64,000 bases of DNA from Sinorhizobium fredii USDA 257 (lineage in GTDB: Bacteria > Pseudomonadota > Alphaproteobacteria > Rhizobiales > Rhizobiaceae): NCBI RefSeq assembly GCF_000265205.3, contig NC_018000.1, positions 2,976,001-3,040,000 of the forward strand, in the 5' to 3' direction. The notes beneath the pieces are model-generated. The model worked only from the letters and a program-made list of their open reading frames with translations. It was not told the DNA's origin and did no database searches. Both the position numbers and the translations under genes were made by a program. Of this stretch, positions 43,879 to 53,390 are shown piece by piece (position 1 is the first letter of the stretch; the number at the start of each line of letters is the position of its first letter).

Positions 43879-45411
43879 ATGAAAGTTCTGATTCAGTGCG
43901 GAGACTTGCTGGAGAACCAGCGCAGGATTCTTCCTTTGGCCGAATCCTTGAGAGCCTCGGGCGCAGACCCGATAATTTTGCACTACAAGCCCTCTGTGGG
44001 AGCGTTCTTTAAGGCCAGGGGGATAAGAATTTTGCATCTCGATGACTATAGAGCCCGAATGAAGAAGGGGGAAGTGTCCAAAGCCGCTATTGGCACAGCA
44101 TTTTGGGATGAAAAGAAGTATTCCATCTACAACATCAAGCATGAGTTGTTACGCGCACTACCGGTGGACCGACGCCGCGATTTGTACATGCTACGGCGGG
44201 ACGGTTTGGCCTTGACGCGCCTGGTGGAGGATCAGCGGATTGACTCGCTGATAGTCTGGAATGGCGTTACGGGCCATGTCGCCAACGCGATGAGAATCAT
44301 TGGGGAACACAAGGGTATCACGGGCGGATTCCTTGAGCGAGGCTATCTCCGCGATAGTGTGTTCTTCGATCGCGATGGAACAAACGGAATCTCGTCGCTA
44401 GCTCGTGGCACCGCCACCATATACGATTCAGCCGACGTGGCGAACTCGGTGACGGCGCTCGGTGATTTTGTTGACTCAACGCTGCTCAGTTTTGCGGATA
44501 CGCCGGCTTCTGGCCGGAAACAGATATTCGTTCCGCTGCAAGTGCAACAGGACAGTAATATTCTTCTTTATTCGCCCAGCATCAAGACTATGCGGCAGCT
44601 TGTTTTGGATGCGATCAACTTAGCGCAGGCATTGGGGCAAGAATGGAATGTGATTGTAAGAGATCACCCGGAGGAAACCCAATCTGGTCTCAACATCCCT
44701 TTTGGGGATCGAGTCTGGCGCGACAACACGTCTACACTAGAGGAGAGAATAAGTTCCAGTAGCATTGTCTTCACGGTGAACAGCACCGTGGGGCTGACGG
44801 CCGCCTTAGCCGGAAAGGTTGTCATTTGTAACGGCGAAGGGATTTATTGCAGAGAGTCATTCGTCATAAACAAATCTAATATGACGCGCGATCAGCTAGT
44901 GGATCGCGTCCGTGCGGCATTGCAGGATGGGCCAGATATTGAAGCCTTGAAGCGCTACATGTGCTTGTTGCTGGATCGTCACCAGCTTTTCGATACAGAA
45001 CTGGTACTCGATGCCGGATACTCGACGCAGGCTCTTTCCCGGTTCGCTGGGGACAGTACAACACCGAGAACCGAATCGAGTCTGATAAAACGTTTACAAC
45101 AACAGGTGAGCGCGGCCTATGAGCGTTATCCAAAAGGGATTGCTGTAGATTTTCAATTAGATCGCACCGATACCTTGTCGCTAACTTATCGCAAGAGTGC
45201 GGAACGGGTTACGGCGAGTTGGGTGATGCAGGCCCTGGAGAAGAATTTTCCAGGAATTACCTTTCGCCGGTCGTTGCCGGACGAACCCGTCAATCCTGCC
45301 TCGTCAGTTTGTGTGTGCTCTACGAATGTCACAACATTCGGCAAGCTACACAGCGACTATGTTGCCGTACTAGACCAATACGGAGAGCCTCATCTCCGAT
45401 TTTACGATTGA
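43879..45411 (+). CDS. KpsS-like Kdo transferase
   Basis: A 510-residue protein whose central part (about 210-350) matches the KpsS/KpsC capsule biosynthesis family: FVPLQVQQDSNILLYSPS, VIVRDHPEE, FTVNSTVGLTAALAGKVVI and GEGIYC. KpsS-type enzymes add the first Kdo to phosphatidylglycerol in group 2 capsules. The N-terminal domain has FLERGYLRDSVFFDRDGTNG where the family carries its 'E.gy.p....lD..G.N' motif. Residues beyond about 385 have no recognised family. It is coupled to the glycosyltransferase gene (1-base gap) and shares its AT-rich composition. Confidence 0.75.
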   Translation: MKVLIQCGDLLENQRRILPLAESLRASGADPIILHYKPSVGAFFKARGIRILHLDDYRARMKKGEVSKAAIGTAFWDEKKYSIYNIKHELLRALPVDRRRDLYMLRRDGLALTRLVEDQRIDSLIVWNGVTGHVANAMRIIGEHKGITGGFLERGYLRDSVFFDRDGTNGISSLARGTATIYDSADVANSVTALGDFVDSTLLSFADTPASGRKQIFVPLQVQQDSNILLYSPSIKTMRQLVLDAINLAQALGQEWNVIVRDHPEETQSGLNIPFGDRVWRDNTSTLEERISSSSIVFTVNSTVGLTAALAGKVVICNGEGIYCRESFVINKSNMTRDQLVDRVRAALQDGPDIEALKRYMCLLLDRHQLFDTELVLDAGYSTQALSRFAGDSTTPRTESSLIKRLQQQVSAAYERYPKGIAVDFQLDRTDTLSLTYRKSAERVTASWVMQALEKNFPGITFRRSLPDEPVNPASSVCVCSTNVTTFGKLHSDYVAVLDQYGEPHLRFYD

Positions 45412-45432
45412 ATATAGGGCGAAATCGGCTGT

Positions 45433-45458
45433 GGCGGCTCCAGAACTCTGGAGCCGCC
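45433..45458. terminator. Bidirectional hairpin between convergent genes
   Basis: A perfect inverted repeat with 12-base arms (GGCGGCTCCAGA and its complement) and a two-base centre, placed between the KpsS-like stop and the convergent methyltransferase stop. There is no T-run on either side, so it may stop transcription or protect 3' ends without being a classic intrinsic terminator. Confidence 0.7.
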
Positions 45459-45466
45459 GTCTGTCC

Positions 45467-46312
45467 TCAGTATCGCCAAAGCCTGCCGGTTCGTATTCTG
45501 CTCTCGGTCTCGCGCCGAACCTCTGAGAAGTATGCATCGTCCAAGAGCTGGAAATTATCCTTATTTGCTTGAAAAAGCGGAGTCTCCGTGAAGCCAATAA
45601 ATCGCTGTCGAGACTGAATTCTCGGCTTCTTCTCAGCGTATATTGTAGAGAACCCTGCGTCTCGCATCCATGACGCAACGCAAGACTCACTCGGGCCAGA
45701 CCAGTTACTATCCGCTTTGTCGAGCACATCGTCTCGATAGAAGAGCGAAGATGGAACGAGAGGATCATAATTACAAATGTGCGTTTCCACGCAAATGGCC
45801 CCGCGGCATACCGCCCTTAGTCTATCGAAGGCTAGCAGTGGGTGCCTAAGATGGTAAAGGACGCCGTAAAAGAAAATAACGTCGAAAGGTCCGTCTGTTT
45901 TTGGGGAGAGTTCGTAGACCGTCAGCTTACGACGCTCTACGTTGCTATTGAAGAATTCTTTCAGCTTTGGGAAAACCCGGTTCTTTATATCGCCGTAACC
46001 GGAAAAACTCTTAGGAGGACCGGACCAACCCCAATCCTGAAGCGCTGGATCCTCGACATCGATCGCGAGTACAGATGACGCGCCCGCTTTCTCCGCATTA
46101 AATGCAGTTACGCCATCAAGAGCGCCGACATCCAGAACACTCCGTCCCGTAAGTTCGCCGGGCTTGATACCAATGTAGGAAAACTCTTGGTTGCGATCCA
46201 CTCTGCCCGGTGTGCGCAAGCGGTCGTTCAACTGAACGATATGATAATGGGGCAGGTCCTGCTTTAGAAATGAACGGCAATCGTCGTCCGACCGGTCGTA
46301 TCTCGATGTCAA
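45467..46312 (-). CDS. SAM-dependent methyltransferase
   Basis: 281 residues from a TTG at 46312, chosen because a strong AAGGAGG lies 8 bases upstream; longer in-frame ATG starts (46342, 46393) lack this. A class I methyltransferase fold is shown by motif I VLDVGALDGVTAFNAEKAG, VLAIDVEDP and IFFYGVLYHLRHPLLAFD, similar to the family that includes tRNA cmo5U methyltransferases (Methyltransf_9). Given its setting among capsule genes, methylation of a sugar or lipid carrier is possible, but the substrate is unknown. AT-rich like the two genes before it. Confidence 0.75.
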   Translation of the reverse strand: MTSRYDRSDDDCRSFLKQDLPHYHIVQLNDRLRTPGRVDRNQEFSYIGIKPGELTGRSVLDVGALDGVTAFNAEKAGASSVLAIDVEDPALQDWGWSGPPKSFSGYGDIKNRVFPKLKEFFNSNVERRKLTVYELSPKTDGPFDVIFFYGVLYHLRHPLLAFDRLRAVCRGAICVETHICNYDPLVPSSLFYRDDVLDKADSNWSGPSESCVASWMRDAGFSTIYAEKKPRIQSRQRFIGFTETPLFQANKDNFQLLDDAYFSEVRRETESRIRTGRLWRY

Positions 46313-46540
46313 TGAACTACCCTCCTTCGATGTGAAGACCATCCCTGTAAGTATGCGCGAGCAAACCGTAAGGAAAGAACAAGCCTCAAGCAAGGTCAGA
46401 AGAGATTTGTTTTCGGGACCAAGGGGATGACTGGCGTCTCCGCGTTGAGATCATGGTAGAAGTGCCGGGCAGGCGGCGATTGCGCGAGAACGCACCGCAA
46501 TGTATGAGAACCCCAATTTTGGTATGGACCGTCAAATCTT

Positions 46541-47992
46541 ATGAAGTTTGGGACCAGCGGCCTGCGCGGCCTATCTGTTGATCTGCTTGCAGCCGGGGCT
46601 GCAATCTATGCGGATGCCTTCGGCCGGTACCTGATCGAGAGCGGCAGGTCCCAAGTGGGGGATCCCATTCTGATTGGCCGCGACTTTCGTGATTCCAGCC
46701 CTGCGATTGTTGCGATCTGCGCTCGCGCGCTCAGCGATCTTGGCTTCCGGCTCTGCGATTGCGGCACCCTCCCGACGCCAGCGCTCGCGCTTTATGGGAT
46801 GAAAAGCGGTGCGGCCTGCCTAATGGTCACCGGCTCGCATATCCCGGCTGACCGGAACGGGATCAAGTTCTATACGCCGGATGGCGAGATCGACAAGGAA
46901 GATGAGGCTGCGATCACGCAATTGGCGGCGGACTGGCGGCCGGTGGATGTACGCATCGACACGCCCCCTGTCGTCGACGATCATTCGGAAAGGTGTATCG
47001 ATCTCTTTTACCGACGCAGCACAGGTTTGCTCGCCGCTGATGCGCTGGCGGGCGTGAAGATCGGTGTTTACCAGCACAGCACGGTCGCTCGCGATCTCAT
47101 CGGCGAGGTCCTTTCCCATTACGGCGCAGAGGTCGTGCCCCTCGGTCGTTCGATAACGTTCATACCCGTCGATACGGAAGCGATCGCCAGCCAGACGATC
47201 TCTCTCCTGGGTGATTGGACGAGTTTCCATGACCTGGACGCTATCGTCTCTGCTGATGGCGACGGCGACAGGCCGCTCGTTGCAGATGAGAGGGGCGTGC
47301 CGTTGCGCGGCGATCTTCTCGGGCTGATGGCCGCTGAGTTCCTGCGAGCCGATGCGATCGTCACGCCCGTCACGTCAAATTCCGGTATCGAGGCGCTCGG
47401 CCTCCCCGTAACGCGAACCAGGGTCGGCTCTCCCTTCGTCATCGCAGGTATGAAAAAAGCCATCGCGTCGGGCAAAGAGCGTGTCGTCGGCTTCGAGGCC
47501 AATGGAGGCTTGTTAATGGCAAGCGCCTGCAGCTTGAACGGACATGCGATCGATGCGTTGCCGACGCGAGATTGCATGCTGCCGATTTTGGTCGCCGTAT
47601 CGCGGATCGCCGCCCTGAAAAGACCGCTCTCCGCGATTACTCGAACCTACAATTTACCGGTCGCCGCTTCCGATCGGTTGGAGAATTTTCCCACGGAAAA
47701 GAGTGCTGAGCTGCTGGACTATTTGCGAGCGTCGGAGAGCAATCTCACCTCCTTCCTGCAGCGGATGGGCGATGTCTCGTCGAGAGATGAAATCGATGGG
47801 CTCCGCGTGGCATTGACGGATCGGCGCGTCATTCATTTTCGTCCATCCGGCAACGCGCCGGAAATACGGTGCTATGTGGAGGCCGCGACGGAAACGGCCG
47901 CAGCGGAACTGCTCGAAGCCGGCCTCGATCAATTGAGGCTATGGGGAAAGACCGACAACGAAAGAAGCGACAGCCTCCAGAGGGGATTTTAA
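46541..47992 (+). CDS. noeK: Phosphomannomutase (NoeK/ManB-like)
   Basis: A 483-residue alpha-D-phosphohexomutase that would convert mannose-6-phosphate to mannose-1-phosphate. Evidence: KFGTSGLRGL at the N-terminus, phosphoserine loop MVTGSHIPADRNGIKFY, metal-binding loop SADGDGDRP, sugar-binding GFEANGG, and phosphate-binding RPSGNAPEIR near the end. The next gene encodes the matching guanylyltransferase and starts directly after the stop. In Sinorhizobium the pair is called noeK-noeJ and feeds GDP-mannose to fucose or mannose-containing glycans. Confidence 0.9.
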   Translation: MKFGTSGLRGLSVDLLAAGAAIYADAFGRYLIESGRSQVGDPILIGRDFRDSSPAIVAICARALSDLGFRLCDCGTLPTPALALYGMKSGAACLMVTGSHIPADRNGIKFYTPDGEIDKEDEAAITQLAADWRPVDVRIDTPPVVDDHSERCIDLFYRRSTGLLAADALAGVKIGVYQHSTVARDLIGEVLSHYGAEVVPLGRSITFIPVDTEAIASQTISLLGDWTSFHDLDAIVSADGDGDRPLVADERGVPLRGDLLGLMAAEFLRADAIVTPVTSNSGIEALGLPVTRTRVGSPFVIAGMKKAIASGKERVVGFEANGGLLMASACSLNGHAIDALPTRDCMLPILVAVSRIAALKRPLSAITRTYNLPVAASDRLENFPTEKSAELLDYLRASESNLTSFLQRMGDVSSRDEIDGLRVALTDRRVIHFRPSGNAPEIRCYVEAATETAAAELLEAGLDQLRLWGKTDNERSDSLQRGF

Positions 47993-49420
47993 GTGATCAG
48001 GAAGATTGTTCCGGTGATCATGGCGGGCGGGAGAGGCACGCGGCTTTGGCCGCTTTCTCGTGCTGCAGCACCTAAGCAATTCATTCGCTTCATCGGTAAC
48101 CGTACATTGTTCCAGAACACGCTCGAGAGGGTTTCCGATTCCAAGATTTACGAGCCGGCCATTGTCGTCACAAACGAGGAGTTCCGCTTCCTGGTGGCAG
48201 AACAGGCGCGAGAGCTCGGCAGCAATCTCAGCAGCATCGTGCTCGAACCGGTGGCGCGCAACACGGCCGCCGCAGTCGCAGCCGCGGCTGTGGTCGCGGC
48301 GGATTTGTTCGGTGAGAGCGCCACCGTCCAGGTGCTTGCTTCCGATCATGAGATCGGCGTCGACGAGGCCTATCTCAGCGCCAACGGGGCCGCACGGGCG
48401 GCGGCGGAAGGGGGCAAGCTCGTGACCTTCGGGATCACGCCGACAGAACCTGCAACTGGTTACGGGTATATCGAGGTCGGCGACATCCTTCCGAGCGGTG
48501 CCCATGCCGTCAAGCGCTTCGTTGAAAAGCCGGGATTGGAAGCTGCCGCCGAGATGCTGTCGGCGGGTGGGTACTATTGGAATTCCGGCATGTTCATGTT
48601 CGCCGTTCCGACGCTGCTTGCGGAGCTGGAGGCATTTGCCTCGGAGGTGCTGGAGGCCGCAAAACTAGCGGTTGCCAAGGCAGTCAAAGATCTCGATTTC
48701 CTTCGCCTTGACCGCGGGGCTTTCGAGAAGAGTCCAAATATCTCGATCGACTACGCTCTAATGGAAAAGACCGCGAAGGCGGCCGTAGTACCCTCGGCCT
48801 TCAAATGGTCTGACCTCGGAAGCTGGGACTCCGTCTGGAAAACCGGGTCTCAGGACGAGGACGACAATGTCAGTTCCGCAAACACGACGCTGGTTGGAAC
48901 GAAAAGCTCACTCGTCATGTCGCACGGCCCGCACCTCGTCGTCAGCGGGCTCGAGAATGTCGTCGTCGTCGCCAGCGAGGATGCAGTTTATGTCGGCCGG
49001 ATGGAGGACAGCCAGGATGTCGGCAAAGTCGTCAAGCGCCTCTTAGCTGCGCCCGCGACGTCGAAGCTCGCGGAAATACATCCGACGTGCTATCGCCCCT
49101 GGGGCGGATACACATCCGTGCTTGTCGGCGATCGGTTCCAGGTGAAGCGCATCTTCGTTTTGCCAGGAAGGAAACTGTCGCTTCAAAAGCACCATCATCG
49201 CTCGGAGCATTGGATCGTCGTCAAGGGAACTGCGGAGATCACCGTCGGAGAAAAGGTCGAGATCCTGCGGGAGAACGAATCTTCCTACATTCCGCTCGGT
49301 GAAATCCACCGGCTCGCCAATCCGGGCAAGATCATGCTCGAACTGATCGAGGTGCAGACCGGCTCCTATCTCGGCGAGGACGACATTATCCGCATCGCTG
49401 ACGAATTTGGACGCAGCTGA
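47993..49420 (+). CDS. noeJ: Mannose-1-phosphate guanylyltransferase / mannose-6-phosphate isomerase (NoeJ/ManC-like)
   Basis: 475 residues from a GTG immediately after the preceding TAA, with AGGGG upstream. The nucleotidyltransferase domain (about 1-290) has IMAGGRGTRLWPLSR, the FVEKPGLEAA lysine motif and YYWNSGMFMF. The C-terminal cupin (about 355-470) has the isomerase residues QKHHHRSEHWIVVKGTAEIT. The bifunctional enzyme makes fructose-6-phosphate-derived mannose-6-phosphate and GDP-mannose. Confidence 0.92.
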   Translation: MIRKIVPVIMAGGRGTRLWPLSRAAAPKQFIRFIGNRTLFQNTLERVSDSKIYEPAIVVTNEEFRFLVAEQARELGSNLSSIVLEPVARNTAAAVAAAAVVAADLFGESATVQVLASDHEIGVDEAYLSANGAARAAAEGGKLVTFGITPTEPATGYGYIEVGDILPSGAHAVKRFVEKPGLEAAAEMLSAGGYYWNSGMFMFAVPTLLAELEAFASEVLEAAKLAVAKAVKDLDFLRLDRGAFEKSPNISIDYALMEKTAKAAVVPSAFKWSDLGSWDSVWKTGSQDEDDNVSSANTTLVGTKSSLVMSHGPHLVVSGLENVVVVASEDAVYVGRMEDSQDVGKVVKRLLAAPATSKLAEIHPTCYRPWGGYTSVLVGDRFQVKRIFVLPGRKLSLQKHHHRSEHWIVVKGTAEITVGEKVEILRENESSYIPLGEIHRLANPGKIMLELIEVQTGSYLGEDDIIRIADEFGRS

Positions 49421-49528
49421 GATACCATCCTTTGGTGGAACGGATGCGCGAGCGGATATTTGTATATATCAGGGGCACCTGCGAAACGACGGCCCTCAGG
49501 GGCAGTCGACGCTTAGGAGAGATATAAA

Positions 49529-50536
49529 GTGGCATTAACCAACGTAAGGCTTGCAAACTTCGATAACACTGCGCTCGATTCGATCAGTCGGACGATAAAT
49601 ACGGCGACCAACGGCATCGAGGCGCTCGCCGAACAACTGGCGACGGACACAACTTTCGCGCAGAGCCTCATCGATGCCGTCGAACTGATCGGCGACGGGC
49701 ACGGCCGCGTCGTGGTTTCCGGCGTCGGCAAGAGCGGGCATATCGGCCGCAAGATCGCCGCGACCTTGGCTTCCACCGGCACCTCCGCCTATTTCGTTCA
49801 CCCGACCGAGGCGAGCCACGGCGATCTCGGCATGGTCACTTCCGATGACGTGCTGATCCTGCTCTCCTGGTCCGGCGAGACGGCGGAACTCGCCAACATG
49901 CTGACCTACGCCAAGCGCTTCAAGGTGCCGATCGTGTCGATCTCATCGAACCGCGACAGCATCCTGGCGCGCAATTCCGAAATCGCCCTGGTGCTTCCGA
50001 AGGTACCGGAGGCCTGTCCGCACGGTCTGGCACCGACGACCTCGGCTATGCTGCAGCTCGCTGTCGGCGATGCGCTGGCGATCGCGCTTCTGGAACGGCG
50101 CGGTTTTTCCGCCGAGGACTTCAAGACTTTCCACCCCGGCGGCAAGCTTGGCGCGCAATTGCGCCTGGTACACGAACTCGCGCATCTGGACGACCAGATG
50201 CCGCTGCTCGCCGTCGGCCGGCCGATGAGCGAAGCTGTCATCGAAATGTCGGCGAAGGGCTTCGGCGTCATCGGTATCGTCGACGAAGCCGGTTTGCTCG
50301 TCGGCGTCATCACCGATGGCGACTTGCGCCGGCACATGGCCGGCGACCTGCTCAGCCAGCCGGTCGAAGAGGTCATGTCGCATCATCCGAAGGTGGTGCA
50401 AAAAGACCTGCTTGCAAGCGCCGCCATGGAGTTCATGGAGGAGCACAAGGTCACGGTGCTGTTCCTCGTCGATGAGGCGGGGATGCCAGAAGGCATCCTG
50501 CATATTCACGATCTGCTGCGCGCCGGCGTCGCTTGA
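49529..50536 (+). CDS. kpsF: Arabinose-5-phosphate isomerase KpsF/KdsD
   Basis: 335 residues from a GTG preceded by AGGAGA. An N-terminal SIS domain (about 40-190) carries VVSGVGKSGHIGRKIAATL and HPTEASHGDLGMV; two CBS domains follow (about 215-335; GFGVIGIVDEAGLLVGVITD). The enzyme converts ribulose-5-phosphate to arabinose-5-phosphate, the first step towards Kdo, here probably dedicated to capsule. It lies 108 bases after noeJ. Confidence 0.92.
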   Translation: MALTNVRLANFDNTALDSISRTINTATNGIEALAEQLATDTTFAQSLIDAVELIGDGHGRVVVSGVGKSGHIGRKIAATLASTGTSAYFVHPTEASHGDLGMVTSDDVLILLSWSGETAELANMLTYAKRFKVPIVSISSNRDSILARNSEIALVLPKVPEACPHGLAPTTSAMLQLAVGDALAIALLERRGFSAEDFKTFHPGGKLGAQLRLVHELAHLDDQMPLLAVGRPMSEAVIEMSAKGFGVIGIVDEAGLLVGVITDGDLRRHMAGDLLSQPVEEVMSHHPKVVQKDLLASAAMEFMEEHKVTVLFLVDEAGMPEGILHIHDLLRAGVA

Positions 50537-50563
50537 CCGTAAAAAAAGCTGCCCAAAATGTGC

Positions 50564-50592
50564 GAGCGGCGACGGGGAGCCTGTCGCCGCTC
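50564..50592. terminator. Bidirectional hairpin between kpsF and kpsE
   Basis: Perfect 10-base arms (GAGCGGCGAC / GTCGCCGCTC) around a nine-base loop, in the 82-base gap between convergent genes. An A-run at 50541-50547 gives a T-rich tail for minus-strand transcripts, though 17 bases away. Confidence 0.65.
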
Positions 50593-50618
50593 AAATGAAC
50601 TGAATTCATGGGCGGGAT

Positions 50619-51959
50619 CTAGGCACGATCCCGAATATTATAGTAGCTCATCACCCCGATCCCCCAGGTGAAGAGAAGCCCGAGGATCACAAGCAGGGAA
50701 TTCAACAGCCGGGCCGGATACTGCGCCATTTCGGAGAGCGTCGGCTCGATGAAGAGCGCCAGATAGCGTTGGCGGTTGTTCGCTTCAACGCGTGCTTTCT
50801 CGAGAGCGCCCAAAGCCGCCGTATAGGCGCGCTCGGCAAATTCGCGCTCGGTTTCCAGCTCTTCGAACTCGGCAATGCGACCGGCGACGTCAGGAGCGTT
50901 GGGGTCCTCCGCGGCGGAAGTCTTCTCGCCCGTGCCTAGCCGCTGCCGCTCGACGGCGATTTGCTGCTCCAGGCTTTCGATGCGCGTTTTGATCACGCGG
51001 ATTCGCGGCGTGTCATCGCCCATCTGGCTTTTTGCCGTGGCTAGATCTGCATTGAGTTGCGTCAGCTGCTGCTCCAGCGAGCCGATGAGTTGGACGGCGA
51101 GCTTTGCGCCTTCTTCGGGACTGATTTCCTGCGATTTGTCGCGATAGACCCGCAGCCCCGCGCGGGCCTTTGAGAGCCGCGCCTCGCCCGCCAGCACCTC
51201 GTCCTGCGCGGCGCGCAGCACGTCGTTGCGCGCCGAAAGCGAAAGGCTGTTCACGAGATTGTCGCTCTGGTCGACGATGAACTGGGCGATCTCCCGCGCC
51301 TGCTTCGGCTCGAATGCCTTGACGGTCACCTGCATAATGCCGGAGGCGTGGTCGAAGTTGACGTTCACCATGTCTCGCCAGTAGGCGAGCTTGTCCTCGA
51401 TCGGCAGGTCGGAGCCGATGCTGTAGAAATAATCCAGCCCGCGCGTGGCGTAGACATCCTCAAGTTTGAACTTGCGATCGGCATCCGCAGCCATGCGCTC
51501 GCTGAGGATATAGTCCATGAGGATATAGCTGTCCGACACCGTGCTGCCGCCGGAGGCCTGGGTGAACATGCCGAGGATATCGCTCGACATGCCGCCCTCA
51601 ATGCTGCGCACGGCGAAGGAGGTCGTGCTGTGATATTGGTCGGCGGCGATGAAGACCATGTAGAGGGAGGCGAGCGTCGCCGGCACCGCGACGAGTCCGA
51701 GGAAAGAGGCGCCGACTATGGCGTGGCGCCAGCGGAGTTTCTTCAACCACGATTTCTTGCCGACCTTTTTGGCGGGTTCCAGCTTGTTGCGCCCGGGGAG
51801 TGGAATGACGGGTGCGCTCTCCTTGCCGAGCAGGCCTTCGAGCACGGCGAGGCCCTTCCTTTTGGGATCGCCCTTGGCGGCTGGGGAGGTGATGGCTGGT
51901 TTATCGGCGGCCTGGACGGGGTCCGGCTTGTTCGCTGCCGCGTCTTTGCTAGCCGCCAT
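50619..51959 (-). CDS. rkpR: Capsule export inner-membrane/periplasmic protein KpsE (RkpR)
   Basis: A 446-residue polysaccharide co-polymerase-like protein. A cytoplasmic N-terminus rich in Lys, Ala and Pro (about 1-75) precedes a membrane helix (about 82-105), a periplasmic coiled-coil region (about 200-400, with SFAVRSIEGGMSSDILGMF before it) and a second membrane helix near the end (LLNSLLVILGLLFTWGIGVM). KpsE links the KpsMT exporter to the outer-membrane channel. The ATG directly follows the kpsT stop. Confidence 0.9.
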   Translation of the reverse strand: MAASKDAAANKPDPVQAADKPAITSPAAKGDPKRKGLAVLEGLLGKESAPVIPLPGRNKLEPAKKVGKKSWLKKLRWRHAIVGASFLGLVAVPATLASLYMVFIAADQYHSTTSFAVRSIEGGMSSDILGMFTQASGGSTVSDSYILMDYILSERMAADADRKFKLEDVYATRGLDYFYSIGSDLPIEDKLAYWRDMVNVNFDHASGIMQVTVKAFEPKQAREIAQFIVDQSDNLVNSLSLSARNDVLRAAQDEVLAGEARLSKARAGLRVYRDKSQEISPEEGAKLAVQLIGSLEQQLTQLNADLATAKSQMGDDTPRIRVIKTRIESLEQQIAVERQRLGTGEKTSAAEDPNAPDVAGRIAEFEELETEREFAERAYTAALGALEKARVEANNRQRYLALFIEPTLSEMAQYPARLLNSLLVILGLLFTWGIGVMSYYNIRDRA

Positions 51960-52619
51960 TCAACTTTCCTTCATGTTTATGTCGTGCGCACGGATCGCGT
52001 CCTCGACATCTTCATAATAAGTCAGCTTGCCTTTTTCCAGCACGACTCCGCAATCGCAATAGGTGCGGATTGTACCGGTGCTGTGCGAAACCATGATCAA
52101 ATCGGAATTCTGAAGCTTGGTCTCGAAGACAGCTTGGCACTTTTTCTTAAAATTTGAGTCACCAACCGCGGTGATTTCGTCGACGAGATAATAGTCGAAG
52201 TTGACGCCCATGCTCAAGCCGAAGGCGAGCCGCGCCTTCATGCCGGAGGAATAGGTGCCGACCGGTGCCTTGTAGAAAGGGCCGAGCTCGGCGAAATCCT
52301 CGACATAGGTGATGAGTTCTTCGGTGTTTACACCGTAGATGCGGGCGACAAAACGTACATTCTGTTCGCCCGTCAATGAACTCTGGAAGCTACCCTGGAA
52401 TCCAAGCGGCCAGGAGATCTTGCCGCGGCGGATGATTCGCCCCTTGTCGAGCCTGATCGCGCCGGCGATTAGCCGGAGCAACGTCGACTTGCCGGCGCCG
52501 TTGCGGCCGAGCAGACCGACGCTCTTGCCACGATTGATCGTCAGCGATGCATCCTCGATGATCGGCTTCTTGATGCCCTTGGTGCGGGCGTATTTCGTCG
52601 CCTGCTCGAACCGGATCAT
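51960..52619 (-). CDS. rkpS: Capsule export ATPase KpsT (RkpS)
   Basis: A 219-residue ABC ATPase with Walker A GLLGRNGAGKSTLL near residue 35, signature TYSSGMKARLAFGLSMG, and Walker B YYLVDEITAVGD, all typical of the KpsT group. It powers export with the adjacent KpsM; its ATGA start overlaps the kpsM2 stop by four bases. Confidence 0.95.
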   Translation of the reverse strand: MIRFEQATKYARTKGIKKPIIEDASLTINRGKSVGLLGRNGAGKSTLLRLIAGAIRLDKGRIIRRGKISWPLGFQGSFQSSLTGEQNVRFVARIYGVNTEELITYVEDFAELGPFYKAPVGTYSSGMKARLAFGLSMGVNFDYYLVDEITAVGDSNFKKKCQAVFETKLQNSDLIMVSHSTGTIRTYCDCGVVLEKGKLTYYEDVEDAIRAHDINMKES

Positions 52620-53386
52620 TCGTTTCTCAGCGTTTTTCTGGAAAGGGTGAACACCAGCATCCCGGCAAACAATGTCAGAAATGCGATTCCATAGAGATAG
52701 GTCATGTCGAGGCCGATCGCTCGGTATTCGGGGTAGAAGCCCTTTCGAAAGCCCATGATGATGTGGACAAGCGGATTGATGAGCACGAGATCGCGGTAGG
52801 GCGCCGGGATAGAATCCGGCAGGAAGAACACGCCGGAAATCAGGAAGAGCGGCCGGTTGACGATGCTGAAGACCTGCTCGTAGAGCGGATATTTGAGAAA
52901 CAGGACGGCATTGATCATTGCTATGCCGAGGCCGAACAGGCAGGCCATCGCGATGGCCTCCAGGATTGCCGGCCAGTGCAGATTGGTCTCGACCCGCATG
53001 GTCGCGACGATCGTGCCGAGCACGATGAAGGCCACCAGCGTCGTCGTGCAGACCTGAAGGACGAAACGCGCAACGATGGTATCGATGGGCGCGACGTTCG
53101 GATAGCTGAGCAACGCCTTGTTGGCGCGAACCGCGCTGTTCAGATAGCTGGTCATCGCCTGGTAGAACTGGAAGGCGATATAGCCGGTGGCGAAGAACAG
53201 CGCGAAACTGGTGCCGAGCGCCGGCGCGCGGGCGATCGCCTGGAAAATCATGGTCAACAGCAGGATATGGGCGGCCGGATCGAGCAGCGCCCAGATGTAG
53301 CCTCCCGGCTTCGAGCCGAAGCGCGTCGCCATCTCACGCACGAGGAGGGCGCCGACGACGCGGATATGGGTGGAGAGATAGCTCAC
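52616..53386 (-). CDS. rkpT: Capsular polysaccharide ABC exporter permease KpsM/RkpT (copy 2)
   Basis: 256 residues from a GTG at 53386, 4 bases after the KpsC-like stop; an upstream in-frame extension lies in that gene and is rejected. ABC-2 permease features: LLVREMATRFGSKPGGYIWA, FALFFATGYIAFQFYQAM and GVFFLPDSIPAPYRDLVLIN. About half of the sequence matches copy 1 at 40.0-40.8 kb by eye. Unlike copy 1 it is in an operon with kpsT and kpsE and so is the likely main export permease. Confidence 0.93.
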   Translation of the reverse strand: MSYLSTHIRVVGALLVREMATRFGSKPGGYIWALLDPAAHILLLTMIFQAIARAPALGTSFALFFATGYIAFQFYQAMTSYLNSAVRANKALLSYPNVAPIDTIVARFVLQVCTTTLVAFIVLGTIVATMRVETNLHWPAILEAIAMACLFGLGIAMINAVLFLKYPLYEQVFSIVNRPLFLISGVFFLPDSIPAPYRDLVLINPLVHIIMGFRKGFYPEYRAIGLDMTYLYGIAFLTLFAGMLVFTLSRKTLRNE

Positions 53387-53390
53387 AGGG

